Source: Rhodobacterales bacterium (GTDB lineage Bacteria > Pseudomonadota > Alphaproteobacteria > Rhodobacterales > Rhodobacteraceae). Taken from it: DNA of 6,006 bases. Under the pieces are notes generated by a model. It searched no databases and was not told the DNA's origin. It was given only the letters and a program-made list of their open reading frames with translations. The stretch lies in assembly GCA_025357355.1 (NCBI GenBank), contig JANXPK010000189.1, forward strand, positions 1-6,006, written 5' to 3'. This document shows, one piece after another, positions 5,626 through 6,006 of the stretch (its first letter is position 1; the number at the start of each line of letters is the position of its first letter). A program made the translations under genes and the position numbers.

Positions 5626-6006
5626 GAGCATGTCGCTTGCGCGCAGATTCGGGATTCCCATGAGGCTTGATCTGTGATTCCCTGCTCCTGACCAGATTTA
5701 GGGGGACGCGATGGGCAAGTCACATCCTATGGAGCTGCGCAGCCGTGTTGTCGCATTCGTGGAGGAAGGGCATGGGCACCGAGAGGCGGCGCGGCACTTC
5801 CGGGTTTCGCCCAAGTTCGTCAATGACATGGTGATCCTGAAGCGCGAAAGCGGTGGCCTTGTCCCCCGAGAACAGGGCAATCATGCCGAGGGCAAGCTGG
5901 CCCCCTACGCCGGTTGGGTGCGCGTCAGGCTGGCGGTCAAGGGCGACCTGACGCTGGACGAGATCGTGGCCGAACTCGCCTCGGTTCACGGCGTGGCCGT
6001 GCATCG
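5626..6006 (+). mobile_element. Left part of an IS630-family insertion sequence (right end outside window)
   Basis: The IS630-type transposase gene begins at 5711 with about 85 bp of untranslated end sequence before it. The likely outer tip is GAGCATGTCGC at 5626, directly after a TA dinucleotide (5624-5625), consistent with the family's preference for TA targets that are duplicated. Inside the end are a GGGATTCCC palindrome (5651-5659) and a second GATTCCC (5676-5682). The right end and the other TA copy lie beyond base 6006, so the exact boundary is inferred. The insertion interrupts the nuclease-like gene in the same orientation. Confidence 0.72.
5711..6006 (+). CDS. IS630-family transposase, N-terminal part (3' end outside window)
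   Basis: N-terminal 98 residues of a DDE transposase that cuts and inserts its IS at TA dinucleotides. The start MGKSHPMELRSRVVAFVEEG and the following HREAARHFRVSPKFVNDMV form the first helix-turn-helix typical of IS630/Tc1-like transposases. The segment GKLAPYAGWVRVRLAVKGDLTLDEIVAELASVHGVAVHR leads into the second helix-turn-helix. The catalytic Asp-Asp-Glu residues would lie beyond the window. The ATG at 5711 is preceded by AGGGGGA (5700-5706) 4 nt upstream. The frame is open to the window end, and no frameshift is seen in this part. Whether the element is still active cannot be judged without the 3' half. Confidence 0.9.
   Translation, partial: MGKSHPMELRSRVVAFVEEGHGHREAARHFRVSPKFVNDMVILKRESGGLVPREQGNHAEGKLAPYAGWVRVRLAVKGDLTLDEIVAELASVHGVAVH

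Overview
The window is GC-rich and reads like an alphaproteobacterial chromosome, most plausibly Rhodobacterales/Paracoccaceae. The basis is high GC at third codon positions, the style of the MscS, flavoprotein, LysR and IS630 proteins, and GC-rich intergenic DNA. The taxon is inferred from sequence character; no marker gene is present.

Layout, left to right: (1) the C-terminal part of a mechanosensitive (MscS-type) channel gene, cut by the window start; (2) an intact HI0933/YhiN-like flavoprotein gene on the same strand, preceded by a strong 12-bp hairpin just upstream of its ribosome binding site; (3) a short spacer with four 11-bp-phased repeats; (4) on the minus strand, a ChaA-type cation/proton antiporter gene that is broken, with an internal deletion and frameshift in its second ion-binding repeat and a Glu-to-Gly change in the first, while its promoter still looks good; (5) an intact minus-strand single-domain cupin gene; (6) divergently from it, a LysR-type regulator gene interrupted by one in-frame TGA where tryptophan is expected, with a 20-bp inverted repeat and an extended -10 promoter abutting its ATG; (7) a spacer with overlapping inverted repeats; (8) a lower-GC gene for a small protein resembling BECR-fold (PBECR/barnase-like) nucleases, truncated by (9) the left end of an IS630-family insertion sequence whose transposase gene runs off the window.

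The main theme is decay. Three consecutive non-IS loci apart from the cupin (antiporter, LysR, nuclease-like gene) are inactivated by three different mechanisms: deletion/frameshift, nonsense mutation and IS insertion. The LysR-cupin divergent pair is a classic regulator-target arrangement, so loss of the regulator should alter cupin control. I see no CRISPR array, no tRNA or rRNA, and no convincing new multi-gene system. The least explained items are the regulatory-looking inverted and phased repeats between genes and the truncated nuclease-like gene.
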